Shown in pieces: positions 1 to 8,893 of a stretch of DNA of 64,000 nucleotides (position 1 is the first letter of the stretch; each line of letters starts with the position of its first letter). Origin of the DNA: Clostridiaceae bacterium. GTDB taxonomy: Bacteria; Bacillota; Clostridia; Lachnospirales; Lachnospiraceae. The notes below the pieces were generated by a model. It made no database searches and had not been told where the DNA came from. It saw nothing but the letters and a program-made list of their open reading frames with translations. A program made the position numbers and the translations under genes. The stretch is taken from positions 186,001-250,000 of the forward strand of contig CABJBA010000003.1 of NCBI GenBank assembly GCA_902363735.1, given 5' to 3'.

Positions 1-705
1 TAATCCGGCTTCAATTGCATAATTTCCATTAATAACTGCAATATCTACATCGCCTAAGGAACGGGGAAGCTGTGCAGCCTCTACTTCAACGATTTTAAAA
101 TTCTTATCATTCTTTACAATATCATTCTTTGTTGCTTCCAGTCCAACGCCTTCCTTCAATTCAATCAGGCCATTGTCTGCCAGTAAAAGAAGAGCTCTTG
201 CTTCATTGGAAACGTCATTGGGAACTGCAATCTGAGCTCCGTCAGCCAGATTCTCAAGGCTGTCAGTCTTTCCTGCGTAAATGCCGAATGGCTCATAGTG
301 AACGGCTGCTGCACTTACAAGGTCAGTGCCTTTTTCTGTGTTGAACTGATCTAAGTATGGCTTGTGCTGGAAATAGTTAGCATCTAAGTCACCGGACTCA
401 AGAGCCAGGTTAGGCTGTACATAATCGGTATATTCCTTGATTACCAGATTATAGCCCTCTTCTTTTAAAATATCCTTTACAGCATTTAAAATCTCTGCAT
501 GAGGCGCTGGAGTCGCTCCTACAATAATATCCTGAAGCTCGCCTGCTGCTTCCGCCGTTGTTTCTTCTGTTGATTTTTCTTCTGCTGAAGTCGCAGCCTC
601 TGTCGGGGCTGCAGTTGTGGGGGCAGCTTCTTTTCCACCTGAGCATGCGGTTAAAGCACCTGCTGCAAGAATTGCTGCGGTTAATACATAAAGTGATTTT
701 TTCAT
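1..705 (-). CDS. metQ: MetQ/NlpA-family methionine-binding lipoprotein (3' end outside window)
   Basis: Substrate-binding lipoprotein that captures D/L-methionine outside the cell for the MetNI importer. The protein starts with a lysine-rich signal peptide and a lipobox ending LTAC, followed by a Ser/Thr/Ala/Glu-rich linker of about 40 residues. The mature part shows NlpA-family blocks such as SGDLDANYFQHKPYL and VPNDVSNEARALLLL. About 235 codons are present; the family is usually 270-290 residues, so only the C-terminus is missing beyond base 1. It is last in the metN-metI-metQ order, 46 nt behind metI, with a good ribosome site before the ATG at 705. Family assignment is firm; methionine specificity follows from the neighbours. 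Confidence 0.93.
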   Translation of the reverse strand, partial: MKKSLYVLTAAILAAGALTACSGGKEAAPTTAAPTEAATSAEEKSTEETTAEAAGELQDIIVGATPAPHAEILNAVKDILKEEGYNLVIKEYTDYVQPNLALESGDLDANYFQHKPYLDQFNTEKGTDLVSAAAVHYEPFGIYAGKTDSLENLADGAQIAVPNDVSNEARALLLLADNGLIELKEGVGLEATKNDIVKNDKNFKIVEVEAAQLPRSLGDVDIAVINGNYAIEAGL

Positions 706-751
706 AATTTGTTTCCTCCTTAAATTTATATGTAAGGCCTGTCGGCCGTTA

Positions 752-1417
752 CTATCTGATACGCTTGTCGCTTTTCCTGGACATTTTCATTCCTGTTTCC
801 TGCATAATCTGGACAATGATGACAAGAATTGCAACCGTCACCAGCATCATTTCTGTCTGATAGCGGTAATATCCATAACGGATGGCAATGTCACCAAGAC
901 CGCCCCCGCCTACAAATCCGGCCATAGCCGAATAAGATAATATAGTTGTAACAGAAAGGGCTGCACCGATCAACAAAGATGGCTTTGCTTCCGGAAGGAG
1001 AACCTTCCAGACAATCTGGAACGTAGAAGAACCCATTGATTTAGCAGCCTCAATCACTCCGCTGTCCACTTCCTTAAGAGAAGATTCCACTACTCTGGCT
1101 ACATAAGGAGCCGCAGCAATGACCAGGGGAGGAATAATTGCTTTTGGTCCCAAAAGGGTTCCTACAATCAGCTTTGTAACAGGAATTACCATAATCAGCA
1201 ATATGATAAAGGGCACGGAACGGAACAGATTAATAATCAGTCCCAGAATTCTCTGAAGCCAGGGAATCGGGTGAATTCCGTCCTTATCTGTCACAATCAG
1301 GATAATGCCTAAGGGAATTCCAAAGAGGTAAGAAAAAAAGGAAGATATCAGAGTCATAAACAAAGACTCCCCTATGCCGGTAATCAACATATTAACAGTT
1401 GTTCCATCAAAGGTCAT
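752..1417 (-). CDS. metI: Methionine ABC transporter permease MetI
   Basis: Inner-membrane permease of the methionine importer, 221 residues, matching the usual length near 217. It has five or so hydrophobic segments and the cytoplasmic coupling loop around [20 protein letters not shown], the EAA motif of importer permeases. The phrase [20 protein letters not shown] near residue 165 is typical of MetI. The ATG at 1417 lies inside the end of metN (11-nt overlap), so the two are translationally coupled. It works as a dimer with MetN and receives substrate from MetQ. Confidence 0.94.
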   Translation of the reverse strand: MTFDGTTVNMLITGIGESLFMTLISSFFSYLFGIPLGIILIVTDKDGIHPIPWLQRILGLIINLFRSVPFIILLIMVIPVTKLIVGTLLGPKAIIPPLVIAAAPYVARVVESSLKEVDSGVIEAAKSMGSSTFQIVWKVLLPEAKPSLLIGAALSVTTILSYSAMAGFVGGGGLGDIAIRYGYYRYQTEMMLVTVAILVIIVQIMQETGMKMSRKSDKRIR

Positions 1418-2429
1418 GTGCCTTCACCTCCTCATGTGTAATCTCTGCCGATTTCAGATAATGAAGCACCCGGTTCTGGTCCACTTCGCTTTCAGGAAGC
1501 TGAATGACCATCTGACCCATAGCGGTTCCATTGATATCTTTTGTTTCGGCATGAATAATATTCACCGGGACTTTACAAGCTAAAATCATATTGGCAAGAA
1601 CCGGTTCAAAAGAAGAACGCCCGTCAAAGGAAATTCTGACTCTCCTGGAGTTTCCGAATTTAGTAACCTGTTCTGCCGCATCTCCCAATATAAGCTGGCG
1701 GCCGATTTTAGACTTTGGCTCAGAAAATATCTCTGCCACCCGGCCCACCTCTGCGATCTGGCTCTGGTCAATAATGGCCACCCGGTCGCAAATAGCTTCT
1801 ATAACAGACATTTCATGGGTAATGACCACTACGGTAACTCCCATAGAACGGTTGATTTCCTTTAAAAGTCCAAGGATTGATTTCGTTGTATTGGGATCCA
1901 AAGCGCTTGTTGCCTCATCACAAAGCAGGATTTTCGGATTGGTAGCCAGGGCTCTTGCTATCGCTACTCTCTGCTTTTGTCCTCCGGATAACTGGGAGGG
2001 GTACGCCTTGGCCCGGTCCTTTAAACCTACCATATCCAGAAGCTCTGATGCTCTTTTCATGGCTTCCTTTTTCGGCACATTTGCAATTTCCAAAGGAAAA
2101 CAGACATTTTGAAGGACATTTCTCTGGGACAGCAGATTAAACTGCTGAAAGATCATACCCATGGATTGTCTCGCCAGTCTCTGATCCCTTGAGCTCATGG
2201 AAGCCAGGCTTTTGTTTTCAAAAACCACATCTCCGGCCGTGGGAACCTCCAAATAATTGATACAGCGGACGAGAGTGCTCTTTCCGGCTCCGCTTAAACC
2301 GATAATTCCAAATATTTCTCCCTGCTCAATGGACAGGTTGATGTTTTCAAGGGCTTTAATCGGGCCGCTTGTCGTATAAAACTCTTTCCCAAGCCCGACC
2401 AGCCGGATAATAGGTTCTGCTGACTGCAT
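1407..2429 (-). CDS. metN: Methionine ABC transporter ATP-binding protein MetN
   Basis: ATPase of the methionine importer, 340 residues from the chosen ATG at 2429. Walker A (GLSGAGKST) is at about residues 44-52, the signature [15 protein letters not shown] near 147, and Walker [13 protein letters not shown] follows. The C-terminal 75 residues form a NIL domain, the ligand-sensing ACT-like domain of MetN that gives trans-inhibition by methionine. An upstream in-frame start at 2549 would add 40 residues, but that stretch crosses a terminator hairpin and lies in the leader. The start at 2429 has a ribosome site (AAAGGA) and gives the family's normal N-terminus. Confidence 0.93.
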   Translation of the reverse strand: MQSAEPIIRLVGLGKEFYTTSGPIKALENINLSIEQGEIFGIIGLSGAGKSTLVRCINYLEVPTAGDVVFENKSLASMSSRDQRLARQSMGMIFQQFNLLSQRNVLQNVCFPLEIANVPKKEAMKRASELLDMVGLKDRAKAYPSQLSGGQKQRVAIARALATNPKILLCDEATSALDPNTTKSILGLLKEINRSMGVTVVVITHEMSVIEAICDRVAIIDQSQIAEVGRVAEIFSEPKSKIGRQLILGDAAEQVTKFGNSRRVRISFDGRSSFEPVLANMILACKVPVNIIHAETKDINGTAMGQMVIQLPESEVDQNRVLHYLKSAEITHEEVKAHDL

Positions 2430-2452
2430 TTGTCCAATTTCCTTTCTTAAGG

Positions 2453-2488
2453 TAAAAAGGGCCGCAGGCCCTGTACAGACCTGCGGCC
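2453..2488 (-). terminator. Intrinsic terminator/attenuator in the metN leader
   Basis: Read on the minus strand, GGCCGCAGG pairs perfectly with CCTGCGGCC across an 11-nt loop that itself contains the palindrome CTGTACAG, and CTTTTTA follows. The structure ends about 25 nt before the metN ATG and lies downstream of a strong promoter with no gene between, so it can only act on the metNIQ leader transcript. No competing antiterminator is obvious by eye, and the conserved core of the SAM-I riboswitch is absent. Confidence 0.75.
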
Positions 2489-2587
2489 TGGTAATTTCAG
2501 CATGCTTCTGCTCCAGCCAATCAAATCGCAATCCATACAGTATTTCCATTTCCCTATAGGTTAACTAGGATTTACTTTCTGAGCCGT

Positions 2588-2616
2588 ATTTTACCCTTTA
2601 TTACCGCATTTGTCAA
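2588..2616 (-). promoter_or_regulatory. Sigma-A promoter of metNIQ
   Basis: On the minus strand a perfect -35 (TTGACA, 2616-2611) and a -10 of TAAAAT (2593-2588) are separated by exactly 17 bp. Transcription would begin near 2581 and give a leader of about 150 nt before metN, which contains the terminator hairpin at 2453-2488. Confidence 0.8.
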
Positions 2617-2651
2617 TACTTATTTTCATATTGCCCCTGAAAATATTTTTC

Positions 2652-4055
2652 TCAGGAACAAAGATCCACAATAACCTGTGCAAATATCTTTGCGCTCACC
2701 ACTAACTCATCAACCACCGCATACTCGTCAGCTCCATGCATACGGTTATCGGTCTCCGGCATAGCGGCTCCAAAAGCAACTCCATTTTTCAGGGAGTGAA
2801 CGTAGGTACCGCCTCCCATGAAAACGCATTCTCCCTTGCGTCCGGTATAGTTTTCATAAGCACCCAGCAAGGTCTTTACAAAATCAGAATTTCCATCCAC
2901 ATGATGAGGAGGCTTCATAGAGTCATTATGAAGGATAAGTCCCTTAGCCGCCATATTGGTTCTTACGACCTCCAGGACATTTTCATTATTAGAGCAGATA
3001 GGACATCTGCTGTCAAAAGTTCCTTCAAGTCCGGATTCAGTTACCTTTAATAAACTGAATGCCAATGTAAGGGCACCGGAAAGCTGGTCGCTCATGGCAA
3101 TGCCCAGAGCCTTTCCTTCGGTGTCTCCGTGAGGAATCAGCTTTAAAAGGCTGCGAAGCATGATGACCTGTTCACACTCTGCCAAAGGAAGCTCTGTCAG
3201 AAACGTTAAAAGTCCGGTAAGAGCGTTGTTTCCTTCCTGAGGTGTAGAAGCATGAGCGCCTTCTCCAATTGCCGTGATGTAGCTGTCCTCTCCCTTCCAC
3301 TTCAGTTCAAAGCGGATTCCCGTCTTTTCCTGGCAGCTTTTGGCAGTCTCTTTTAATATTTCCGGTCCCACTCCTTTGACAACTGCTCCTGCCTTTCCGG
3401 GAACTACGTTAACTTTGATCCCAGCATCCAGGCTTACCAGCTTGGGGAGCGCTTCAGAAGGTGCCCACTCTGCTGTGAAATGGCCGTTTAATCCGCCTTT
3501 TTCTGTATTAACTACAGGAAATGCCCCGTCAGGAGAAAAAGTCATGGGCGCTTCCTTTTCAACAGAATAATAATGTGCTATATCGGAGCTTCCGCACTCC
3601 TCATCCGTTCCCAGAATCAGGCGCACATTTTTAGTCAGGGGAATATTCATTTCTTTTACGGCTCTCATTGCATAAAGAGCTGCTACCGCAGGTCCTTTGT
3701 CGTCTGCCGTTCCCCGGCCAAAAAGCTTTCCTTCCTTCACCACCGGTTGAAAAGGCTCTGTTTCCTTCCAGCCCTCTCCTGCAGGAACTACATCTAAATG
3801 AGCCAGAATATCAAGTTGCTGTGCCTTGTCATTCATATCTATAGTTCCAACATAATTATCATAATTGTTAATAGAAAATCCGTAGGACTCTGCCATGGAT
3901 AATGCTTCATTCAAAGCATCAAAGGCTCCCCGTCCATAAGGCATACCTTCCTCATAAGGCATCTTCTCACTGTTAATCCGGCACAAGGTACAGATGTCTT
4001 CGATCATTTCCTGCTTGTGAGCCTCTATATACTCTTCGATCTTTTTCTTGTACAT
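2652..4055 (-). CDS. pepV: Sapep/PepV-type M20 dipeptidase
   Basis: Cytoplasmic zinc dipeptidase of the M20 family, 467 residues, as usual for PepV (about 468). Metal and catalytic motifs are visible in order: LDILAHLDVVPAGEGW (His and Asp, near residue 87), GRGTADDKGP (bridging Asp), and GTDEECGSSD (catalytic Glu pair, near 150). The lid domain follows, then PHHVDGNSDFV and the C-terminal GGGTYVHSL metal ligand region. It probably cleaves a broad range of dipeptides. It ends a run of same-strand genes (prfC, yqeY-like, pepV), 14 nt after the preceding gene, with an ATG at 4055. Confidence 0.93.
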   Translation of the reverse strand: MYKKKIEEYIEAHKQEMIEDICTLCRINSEKMPYEEGMPYGRGAFDALNEALSMAESYGFSINNYDNYVGTIDMNDKAQQLDILAHLDVVPAGEGWKETEPFQPVVKEGKLFGRGTADDKGPAVAALYAMRAVKEMNIPLTKNVRLILGTDEECGSSDIAHYYSVEKEAPMTFSPDGAFPVVNTEKGGLNGHFTAEWAPSEALPKLVSLDAGIKVNVVPGKAGAVVKGVGPEILKETAKSCQEKTGIRFELKWKGEDSYITAIGEGAHASTPQEGNNALTGLLTFLTELPLAECEQVIMLRSLLKLIPHGDTEGKALGIAMSDQLSGALTLAFSLLKVTESGLEGTFDSRCPICSNNENVLEVVRTNMAAKGLILHNDSMKPPHHVDGNSDFVKTLLGAYENYTGRKGECVFMGGGTYVHSLKNGVAFGAAMPETDNRMHGADEYAVVDELVVSAKIFAQVIVDLCS

Positions 4056-4069
4056 ATTATTTTCCTCTT

Positions 4070-4525
4070 TTATGATTTCATCATGGCTGCCAGCAGTTCA
4101 TTGACCACTTTACCGTCTGCTTTCCCTTTTACCTTTGGCATCAGAACCTTCATGATCTTTCCCTTATCTGCAGGAGCCGGAGTTTCAATTCCAAGTTCCT
4201 CAAGAACAGAGAGAATCACTTCCTTAATCTGATCCCCGCTCATATCCTCAGGTGCAAATTCTCTGTATACGGAAATACGGAATTCTGCTTCTTCCCGTAT
4301 GTCATTCCGGTCAGCAGGAGCTGTCTCATAGGTTTCCTGAGACTGCTTCAATTCCTTTTTTACCACGGTATCGGCTTCTTCCTCTGTAATAGGAGTATGG
4401 TCTTTTTTGTCAATTTCAAAATTTTTCAGTGCTGCTAGAAGCATGGAAAGGGCATCCTTCCTCTTCTTATCCTTTGACTTCATGGCTTCCACCATGGCGG
4501 CTCTCACTTCATCTATTCTGCTCAT
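4070..4525 (-). CDS. YqeY-like protein (GatB/YqeY domain)
   Basis: Small helical protein of 151 residues that matches YqeY along its whole length: MSRIDEVRAAMVEAMKSKDK at the N-terminus, a central EEEADTVVKKELKQSQE helix, and a C-terminal GKIMKVLMPKVKGKADGKVV segment typical of the tRNA-binding tail domain of GatB. The domain is shared with the amidotransferase subunit GatB; the free-standing protein is thought to interact with tRNA, but its role is not settled. It sits 43 nt downstream of prfC and 14 nt upstream of pepV. Confidence 0.9.
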   Translation of the reverse strand: MSRIDEVRAAMVEAMKSKDKKRKDALSMLLAALKNFEIDKKDHTPITEEEADTVVKKELKQSQETYETAPADRNDIREEAEFRISVYREFAPEDMSGDQIKEVILSVLEELGIETPAPADKGKIMKVLMPKVKGKADGKVVNELLAAMMKS

Positions 4526-4568
4526 TGTCTGCTGCCTCCTTATATTTTGATAAAATAATATTTCCTGC

Positions 4569-6155
4569 TTAATTATGCCCGAACTCAGAAAGCTTTAAGT
4601 CCGGATTTCGATCCAGAACCATGCCTATACTCCAGCTGTTGACAAATAAAAGCAGCGGATTATCCTTTAAATCCTTGATGCGTTTCATGTCAGAGGTTCC
4701 CTGAATCTTTGCCACATCAATTTCCTGCTTATTCTCAATCCAGCGGATGTGTTCATATGGAAGCTTTTCAAGCTTTACCTCTACATTGTATTCATTTTCC
4801 AAACGGTAAGTCAATACTTCAAACTGCAGTTCCCCTACCACTCCTACGATGATTTCTTCCATGCCGGTGTTGAATTCCTGAAAAATCTGAATGGCGCCTT
4901 CCTGGGCGATCTGGTTTACGCCCTTGATAAACTGCTTTCTCTTCATGGTGTCCATCTGGCGCACCCTTGCAAAGTGTTCCGGTGCAAATGTGGGGATTCC
5001 TTCATATTCAAACTTTTCATTAGATTTGCAAAGAGTGTCTCCAATGGAGAAGATTCCAGGATCAAACACTCCTATAATATCTCCTGCATAAGCCTCTTCC
5101 ACGATCTTTCTGTCCTGGGCCATTAACTGCTGTGGTTGAGATAACCGCAGCTTTCTGCCGCCCTGCACATGATTTACCTCCATACCTGCGTCGAACTTGC
5201 CTGATACAATCCGCATAAATGCAATACGGTCCCTGTGAGCCTTGTTCATGTTTGCCTGTATCTTAAAAACAAAAGCGGAAAAGTCATCTTCAAAGGGATC
5301 TGCCACTCCTGTAGTAGTCAGTCTTGGGAGAGGTGATGTTGTCATCTGAAGAAAATGCTGCAAAAAGGTTTCCACACCAAAATTTGTCAGAGCTGAGCCA
5401 AAGAATACGGGAGATAAATCGCCTTTTCCCACCCGGTCCATATCCAGTTCATCACTGGCTCCGTCCAGGAGTTCAATGTCCTCCATAAGCTGTTGGTGGT
5501 AGCTTTCCCCGATCATCTCATCCACATGGCTGTCTCCTAACTGAACCTCTGTGGCCTCCACCTCTTTCTGTCCTCCTGCTGCCCGAAAGGTGATAATGGA
5601 TTTTTTAAAGCGGTCATAAACGCCTTTGAATTCTTTTCCGCATCCAATTGGCCAATTAACCGGACTGGTACGGATTCCAAGAACATCTTCAATCTCTCCC
5701 ATGAGTTCAAAGGGATCTCTGGCTTCCCTGTCCATTTTATTAATAAAGGTAAATATAGGGATATGGCGCATAACGCAGACTTTAAACAACTTGATGGTCT
5801 GGGCCTCCACACCCTTGGAACCATCAATGACCATGACGGCGGAATCAGCTGCCATCAGAGTACGGTAGGTGTCCTCAGAGAAGTCCTGGTGACCAGGCGT
5901 GTCCAGAATATTGATGCAGAATCCGTCATAATTAAACTGCAGTACAGAGGAGGTGACGGAAATACCTCTCTCTTTTTCAATTTCCATCCAGTCAGATACT
6001 GCGTGCTTGGCTCCCTTTCTTCCCTTTACGGTACCCGCCAGGTTAATGGCGCCTCCGTAAAGAAGGAATTTCTCGGTCAGGGTGGTCTTTCCTGCATCAG
6101 GATGGGAAATAATGGCAAATGTTCTTCTCTTCTTAATTTCTTCCGCTATGTTCAC
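4569..6155 (-). CDS. prfC: Peptide chain release factor 3
   Basis: Translational GTPase RF3 that removes RF1/RF2 from the ribosome after termination; 528 residues, normal for the family. GTPase motifs are intact: P-loop SHPDAGKTTL near residue 18, DTPGHQDF near 90, NKMD near 145, followed by the beta-barrel domains. The N-terminal EEIKKRRTFAIISHPDAGKTT is diagnostic for RF3 rather than EF-G. The start is GTG at 6155, preceded by GGAGG about 11 nt upstream; no in-frame ATG lies closer. A canonical promoter lies just upstream, so prfC probably leads the prfC-yqeY-pepV unit. Confidence 0.95.
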   Translation of the reverse strand: MNIAEEIKKRRTFAIISHPDAGKTTLTEKFLLYGGAINLAGTVKGRKGAKHAVSDWMEIEKERGISVTSSVLQFNYDGFCINILDTPGHQDFSEDTYRTLMAADSAVMVIDGSKGVEAQTIKLFKVCVMRHIPIFTFINKMDREARDPFELMGEIEDVLGIRTSPVNWPIGCGKEFKGVYDRFKKSIITFRAAGGQKEVEATEVQLGDSHVDEMIGESYHQQLMEDIELLDGASDELDMDRVGKGDLSPVFFGSALTNFGVETFLQHFLQMTTSPLPRLTTTGVADPFEDDFSAFVFKIQANMNKAHRDRIAFMRIVSGKFDAGMEVNHVQGGRKLRLSQPQQLMAQDRKIVEEAYAGDIIGVFDPGIFSIGDTLCKSNEKFEYEGIPTFAPEHFARVRQMDTMKRKQFIKGVNQIAQEGAIQIFQEFNTGMEEIIVGVVGELQFEVLTYRLENEYNVEVKLEKLPYEHIRWIENKQEIDVAKIQGTSDMKRIKDLKDNPLLLFVNSWSIGMVLDRNPDLKLSEFGHN

Positions 6156-6194
6156 TAAAGTAATTCCTCCAAATCTTACGTCTCAATCTTATCT

Positions 6195-6223
6195 ATTGTA
6201 GTATGATTCTAACCATAAGTCAA
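6195..6223 (-). promoter_or_regulatory. Sigma-A promoter upstream of prfC
   Basis: Minus-strand TTGACT (6223-6218) and TACAAT (6200-6195) are spaced by 17 bp and lie about 45 nt before the prfC GTG. No other hexamer pair as good is visible in the gap between 6156 and 6399. Confidence 0.7.
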
Positions 6224-6325
6224 GATTCACTCTGTCCTGCTTTAACAGGAAAACTTGACAACATGCATTTCCAGGTATTGCATATATATGTTACCCATTT
6301 TCTGATGGCAGAAGATAAAAAATGG

Positions 6326-6363
6326 CAAAAAATAAAAAGCAGACTTAAAAGAATCTGCTTTTT
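6326..6363 (-). terminator. Terminator of the SGNH esterase / sugar ABC operon
   Basis: AAAAAGCAGA and TCTGCTTTTT form a perfect 10-bp stem around a 10-nt loop, flanked by A-rich and T-rich runs on both sides, so it can act on both strands. It lies just past the stop codon at 6400 of the minus-strand esterase gene and beyond the prfC promoter on the other side. Confidence 0.8.
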
Positions 6364-6399
6364 ATTTTCCAGAACCCCGGTCAGGGCACTGTTTTGGGG

Positions 6400-7032
6400 T
6401 TATATAAACAAGGCACTTGCTATAGCAGCAATTGCTTCTGCTAATGCTTTATGCCCGGCCCCATCCATATGCAGCTGATCGGAACCCGGTCCAGCCACGG
6501 TGGAGGCATCTAAAAACTCACATCCGTTTTTTACAGCAATTTCTCTATAATAAGGTGCAAGCTGCCGCGCTTTTCTGGCAGACTCCTCATCAACTGACTC
6601 AAAGATGCTATGGGACACTTCCTTACCCATATGAATCGGTGATACAATAAGAATCTTTGGTGCAGCAGCAGGGCCATAATCAAACCTTCTGACGGTTTCC
6701 ACCAGCCGGTTCATTCCCCGTGCAATCACACGTTCTGATGCACTGAAAAAGTTCTTGCAATCATTTGTGCCAAGAGACAGTATAACAAGGTCTAAAGGTT
6801 TATGACTCTGCAGCGCCACGGGCAGAAAAGTCATTCCGCATCTTCCAGGCTCTAAAGGGTCTTCCCATACCGTGGTACGCCCCCCCATCCCTTCTTCTAT
6901 GATCTGAAAACCGGTTCCCAGAATTTGTTGCAGTCTGGTGGTCCAACGCACACCGTACGGGTGACGTGGGGGAGAACCATCGGGATTGCTTCCATAAGTA
7001 TTCGAATCACCAAAACATAAGATCGTTATCAT
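6400..7032 (-). CDS. SGNH/GDSL-family (acetyl)esterase
   Basis: Serine esterase of 210 residues. All four SGNH blocks are present: GDSN at residues 8-11 (nucleophile Ser10), GMGGRTT near 48, GTND at 88-91, and DQLHMD near 192 supplying the catalytic Asp and His. The spacing and the phrases IIEEGMGGRTT and DLVILSLGTND resemble the Axe2 xylan acetylesterase / MsAcT arylesterase group. There is no signal peptide, so it should act in the cytoplasm on imported acetylated sugars. The ATG at 7032 (site GGAGG) was preferred to an upstream start that would lie inside the permease gene. It ends the ABC operon, 41 nt after the second permease. Confidence 0.85.
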   Translation of the reverse strand: MITILCFGDSNTYGSNPDGSPPRHPYGVRWTTRLQQILGTGFQIIEEGMGGRTTVWEDPLEPGRCGMTFLPVALQSHKPLDLVILSLGTNDCKNFFSASERVIARGMNRLVETVRRFDYGPAAAPKILIVSPIHMGKEVSHSIFESVDEESARKARQLAPYYREIAVKNGCEFLDASTVAGPGSDQLHMDGAGHKALAEAIAAIASALFI

Positions 7033-7073
7033 TGTTTTTTTCCTCCAAAACAAAATACTTCCTATTATCCGTA

Positions 7074-7922
7074 CTATCCCTTTACACTTCCTGCTGATAC
7101 ACCTTCCACAAAGTATTTTTGTGCGCTGAAGAACAGTATTGTACCCGGAAGCAGCGATAACACTGACATTGCCAGAACCTGGTTCCAATTTGCGGCACTT
7201 GTGGCATCCAAAGACATGCGCAGTGCCAGAACGATGGGATACTTTCTCACACTGTTAATATAAATCAGAGAGTTAAAAAAATCATTCCATGTCCATATAA
7301 ACTGGAATATGGCGGCAGAAAACAGTGCTGGCTTACACAACGGCATCAAAATATGCCAGTATACTTGAAAGGAGTTGCAGCCATCAATGGTTGCAGCTTC
7401 ATCCAAAGCCTTGGGTAACCCACGAAAAAACTGGACCATCATGTAGATGAAAAACGGATAACAAGCAAAAAGTGCCGGCATAAGAAAGGGGAAATACGTA
7501 TTCAGCCAGCCCAGCTTATTATAAAGCAGATACCGCGGAATTACAAGAACAGAGTTGGGCAGCATCAGTGTGGATATCATGAGAGCAAACAACTGCTGCT
7601 TAAACCGGAAACGAAACCGCGCAAACCCATAGGCTACAATAGAGCAGGAAAATACTGTAAACACCATCATAGGAAGCACGATCAGGAACGTGTTCTTGTA
7701 ATACGTCGTATATGTAATACGGCCTGTACCGTTCCAGCCTTTTATAAATGAATCCCAGACCGGTTCCCTGGGCAGCAAAGAGACAGAACCGAAGATTTCT
7801 GAATTGGTCTTAAAAGATGATGAAAGCATCCATATCAGAGGATATAACATTAAAATACCAAGCAAAATCATGACCACATGGGTAATGATTGCCAAAATAC
7901 GCTTTTTTCTGCTTCTGTCCAT
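7074..7922 (-). CDS. Carbohydrate ABC transporter permease (MalG/LplC-like)
   Basis: Second membrane subunit of a CUT1 sugar importer, 282 residues. Six hydrophobic segments can be traced, beginning with IITHVVMILLGILMLYPLIW. The importer coupling loop is EAATIDGCNSFQVYWHILMPLCKPAL near residue 190, the EAA motif of MalG-type permeases. Its ATG overlaps the stop of the first permease by one base (TAATG), so translation is coupled. No ATPase gene is in the operon; CUT1 systems of clostridia commonly share a general MsmK-type ATPase encoded elsewhere. Confidence 0.9.
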   Translation of the reverse strand: MDRSRKKRILAIITHVVMILLGILMLYPLIWMLSSSFKTNSEIFGSVSLLPREPVWDSFIKGWNGTGRITYTTYYKNTFLIVLPMMVFTVFSCSIVAYGFARFRFRFKQQLFALMISTLMLPNSVLVIPRYLLYNKLGWLNTYFPFLMPALFACYPFFIYMMVQFFRGLPKALDEAATIDGCNSFQVYWHILMPLCKPALFSAAIFQFIWTWNDFFNSLIYINSVRKYPIVLALRMSLDATSAANWNQVLAMSVLSLLPGTILFFSAQKYFVEGVSAGSVKG

Positions 7923-8818
7923 TAGAAATCACCCCCGTCTTCATAGTAAGTAACGGCTTCGGATAATCGGAAAAACACGCCTGTAAAGCACAAAATAATG
8001 GCAAACAATACCCATGAAAGCGCACTGGAATAGCCCATATTAAAGTATTTGAACGCCTCGTCATATAATTTAAGTGCATACAAATACGTTGCATTCATAG
8101 GTCCTCCGTTGGTGATAACAAATGCACCTGTAAAATCCTGAAATGCATTTACCATCTGCATCAGCAGATTAAAAAACAGTACAGGCGTAATCATCGGAAG
8201 TGTTATAGAAAAAAATAAATAAATTTTCCCGGCACCATCAATTAATGCCGCCTCATATAAATCCTCCGGCACCTGCTTGAGCGCTGCCAAAAACAACACC
8301 ATTGACGAGCCAAACTGCCAGACGCTGAGCAAGCTTAGAGTGAAAAGTGCTAAACCCGGTTCTGAAAGCCATGGCACAGACGAAAATCCTATTTGTTTCA
8401 GCATCTGGTTTACAAGGCCTCCATCCATGAATAAAAAACGCCACAGTACAGAAATAGCCACACTCCCACCAAAAATAGAAGGGATATAATAAACCGTACG
8501 GTAAAAATTAATTCCCTTAAGCTTTTGATTCAGCATCAGGGCAACTGCCAACGCCGCAAACAGCTTTAGCGGAAGGGACATAAACACGTATTTGAATGTA
8601 TTGAACAAGGATTCTGAGAACAGCCGGTCATCTGTAAACATGCGGATATAATTATCCAATCCTACCCAAACCGGTGTTGAGGTAATATTATAATCGGTAA
8701 AGGAATAATAGAATGAGGTTGCCAGTGGATATAACTGAAAAAACAAAAAACCCAGAATCCAGGGAAGGATATAGAGATAACCAATGTATGCTTTCTGCTT
8801 AGACCCATGATGTTTCAT
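7922..8818 (-). CDS. Carbohydrate ABC transporter permease (MalF/LplB-like)
   Basis: First membrane subunit of the CUT1 importer, 298 residues from the ATG at 8818. It has the usual N-terminus (KQKAYIGYLYILPWILGFLFFQLYP), six membrane spans and the coupling loop YEAALIDGAGKIYLFFSITLP near residue 200. A start at 8893 would add 25 residues, but that stretch contains a GC-rich hairpin directly after the binding-protein gene and lacks transporter character, so the later ATG was chosen although its ribosome site is weak. Partners are the binding protein upstream and the second permease downstream. Confidence 0.88.
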   Translation of the reverse strand: MKHHGSKQKAYIGYLYILPWILGFLFFQLYPLATSFYYSFTDYNITSTPVWVGLDNYIRMFTDDRLFSESLFNTFKYVFMSLPLKLFAALAVALMLNQKLKGINFYRTVYYIPSIFGGSVAISVLWRFLFMDGGLVNQMLKQIGFSSVPWLSEPGLALFTLSLLSVWQFGSSMVLFLAALKQVPEDLYEAALIDGAGKIYLFFSITLPMITPVLFFNLLMQMVNAFQDFTGAFVITNGGPMNATYLYALKLYDEAFKYFNMGYSSALSWVLFAIILCFTGVFFRLSEAVTYYEDGGDF

Positions 8819-8844
8819 ATAGCACCAACTTTCATTTTGATAAA

Positions 8845-8879
8845 CCGCCCCGGCTTTTACTGAATCAAAGACGGGGCGG
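8845..8879 (-). promoter_or_regulatory. Intercistronic hairpin between binding protein and permeases
   Basis: CCGCCCCG and CGGGGCGG pair perfectly around a 19-nt loop just after the binding-protein stop codon and before the permease ATG at 8818. It lacks a real T-run, so it fits a processing or mRNA-stability stem that keeps binding protein in excess over permeases, as in other ABC operons. Confidence 0.55.
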
Positions 8880-8893
8880 CTCTGTAAAAACAA

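Noticed and set aside
1591..2112. 173-codon open frame on the plus strand
   Set aside because: Antisense to metN, whose ATPase motifs are intact.
2430..2549. N-terminal extension of MetN from the ATG at 2549
   Set aside because: The extra 40 residues cross a terminator hairpin and are not part of the MetN family N-terminus.
2430..2580. SAM-I (S-box) riboswitch before metN
   Set aside because: Looked for because of the met genes, but the conserved core words are absent; only the terminator hairpin is supported.
7033..7188. Longer esterase frame starting at 7188
   Set aside because: The added N-terminus overlaps the permease gene and precedes the normal SGNH start, which has its own ribosome site.
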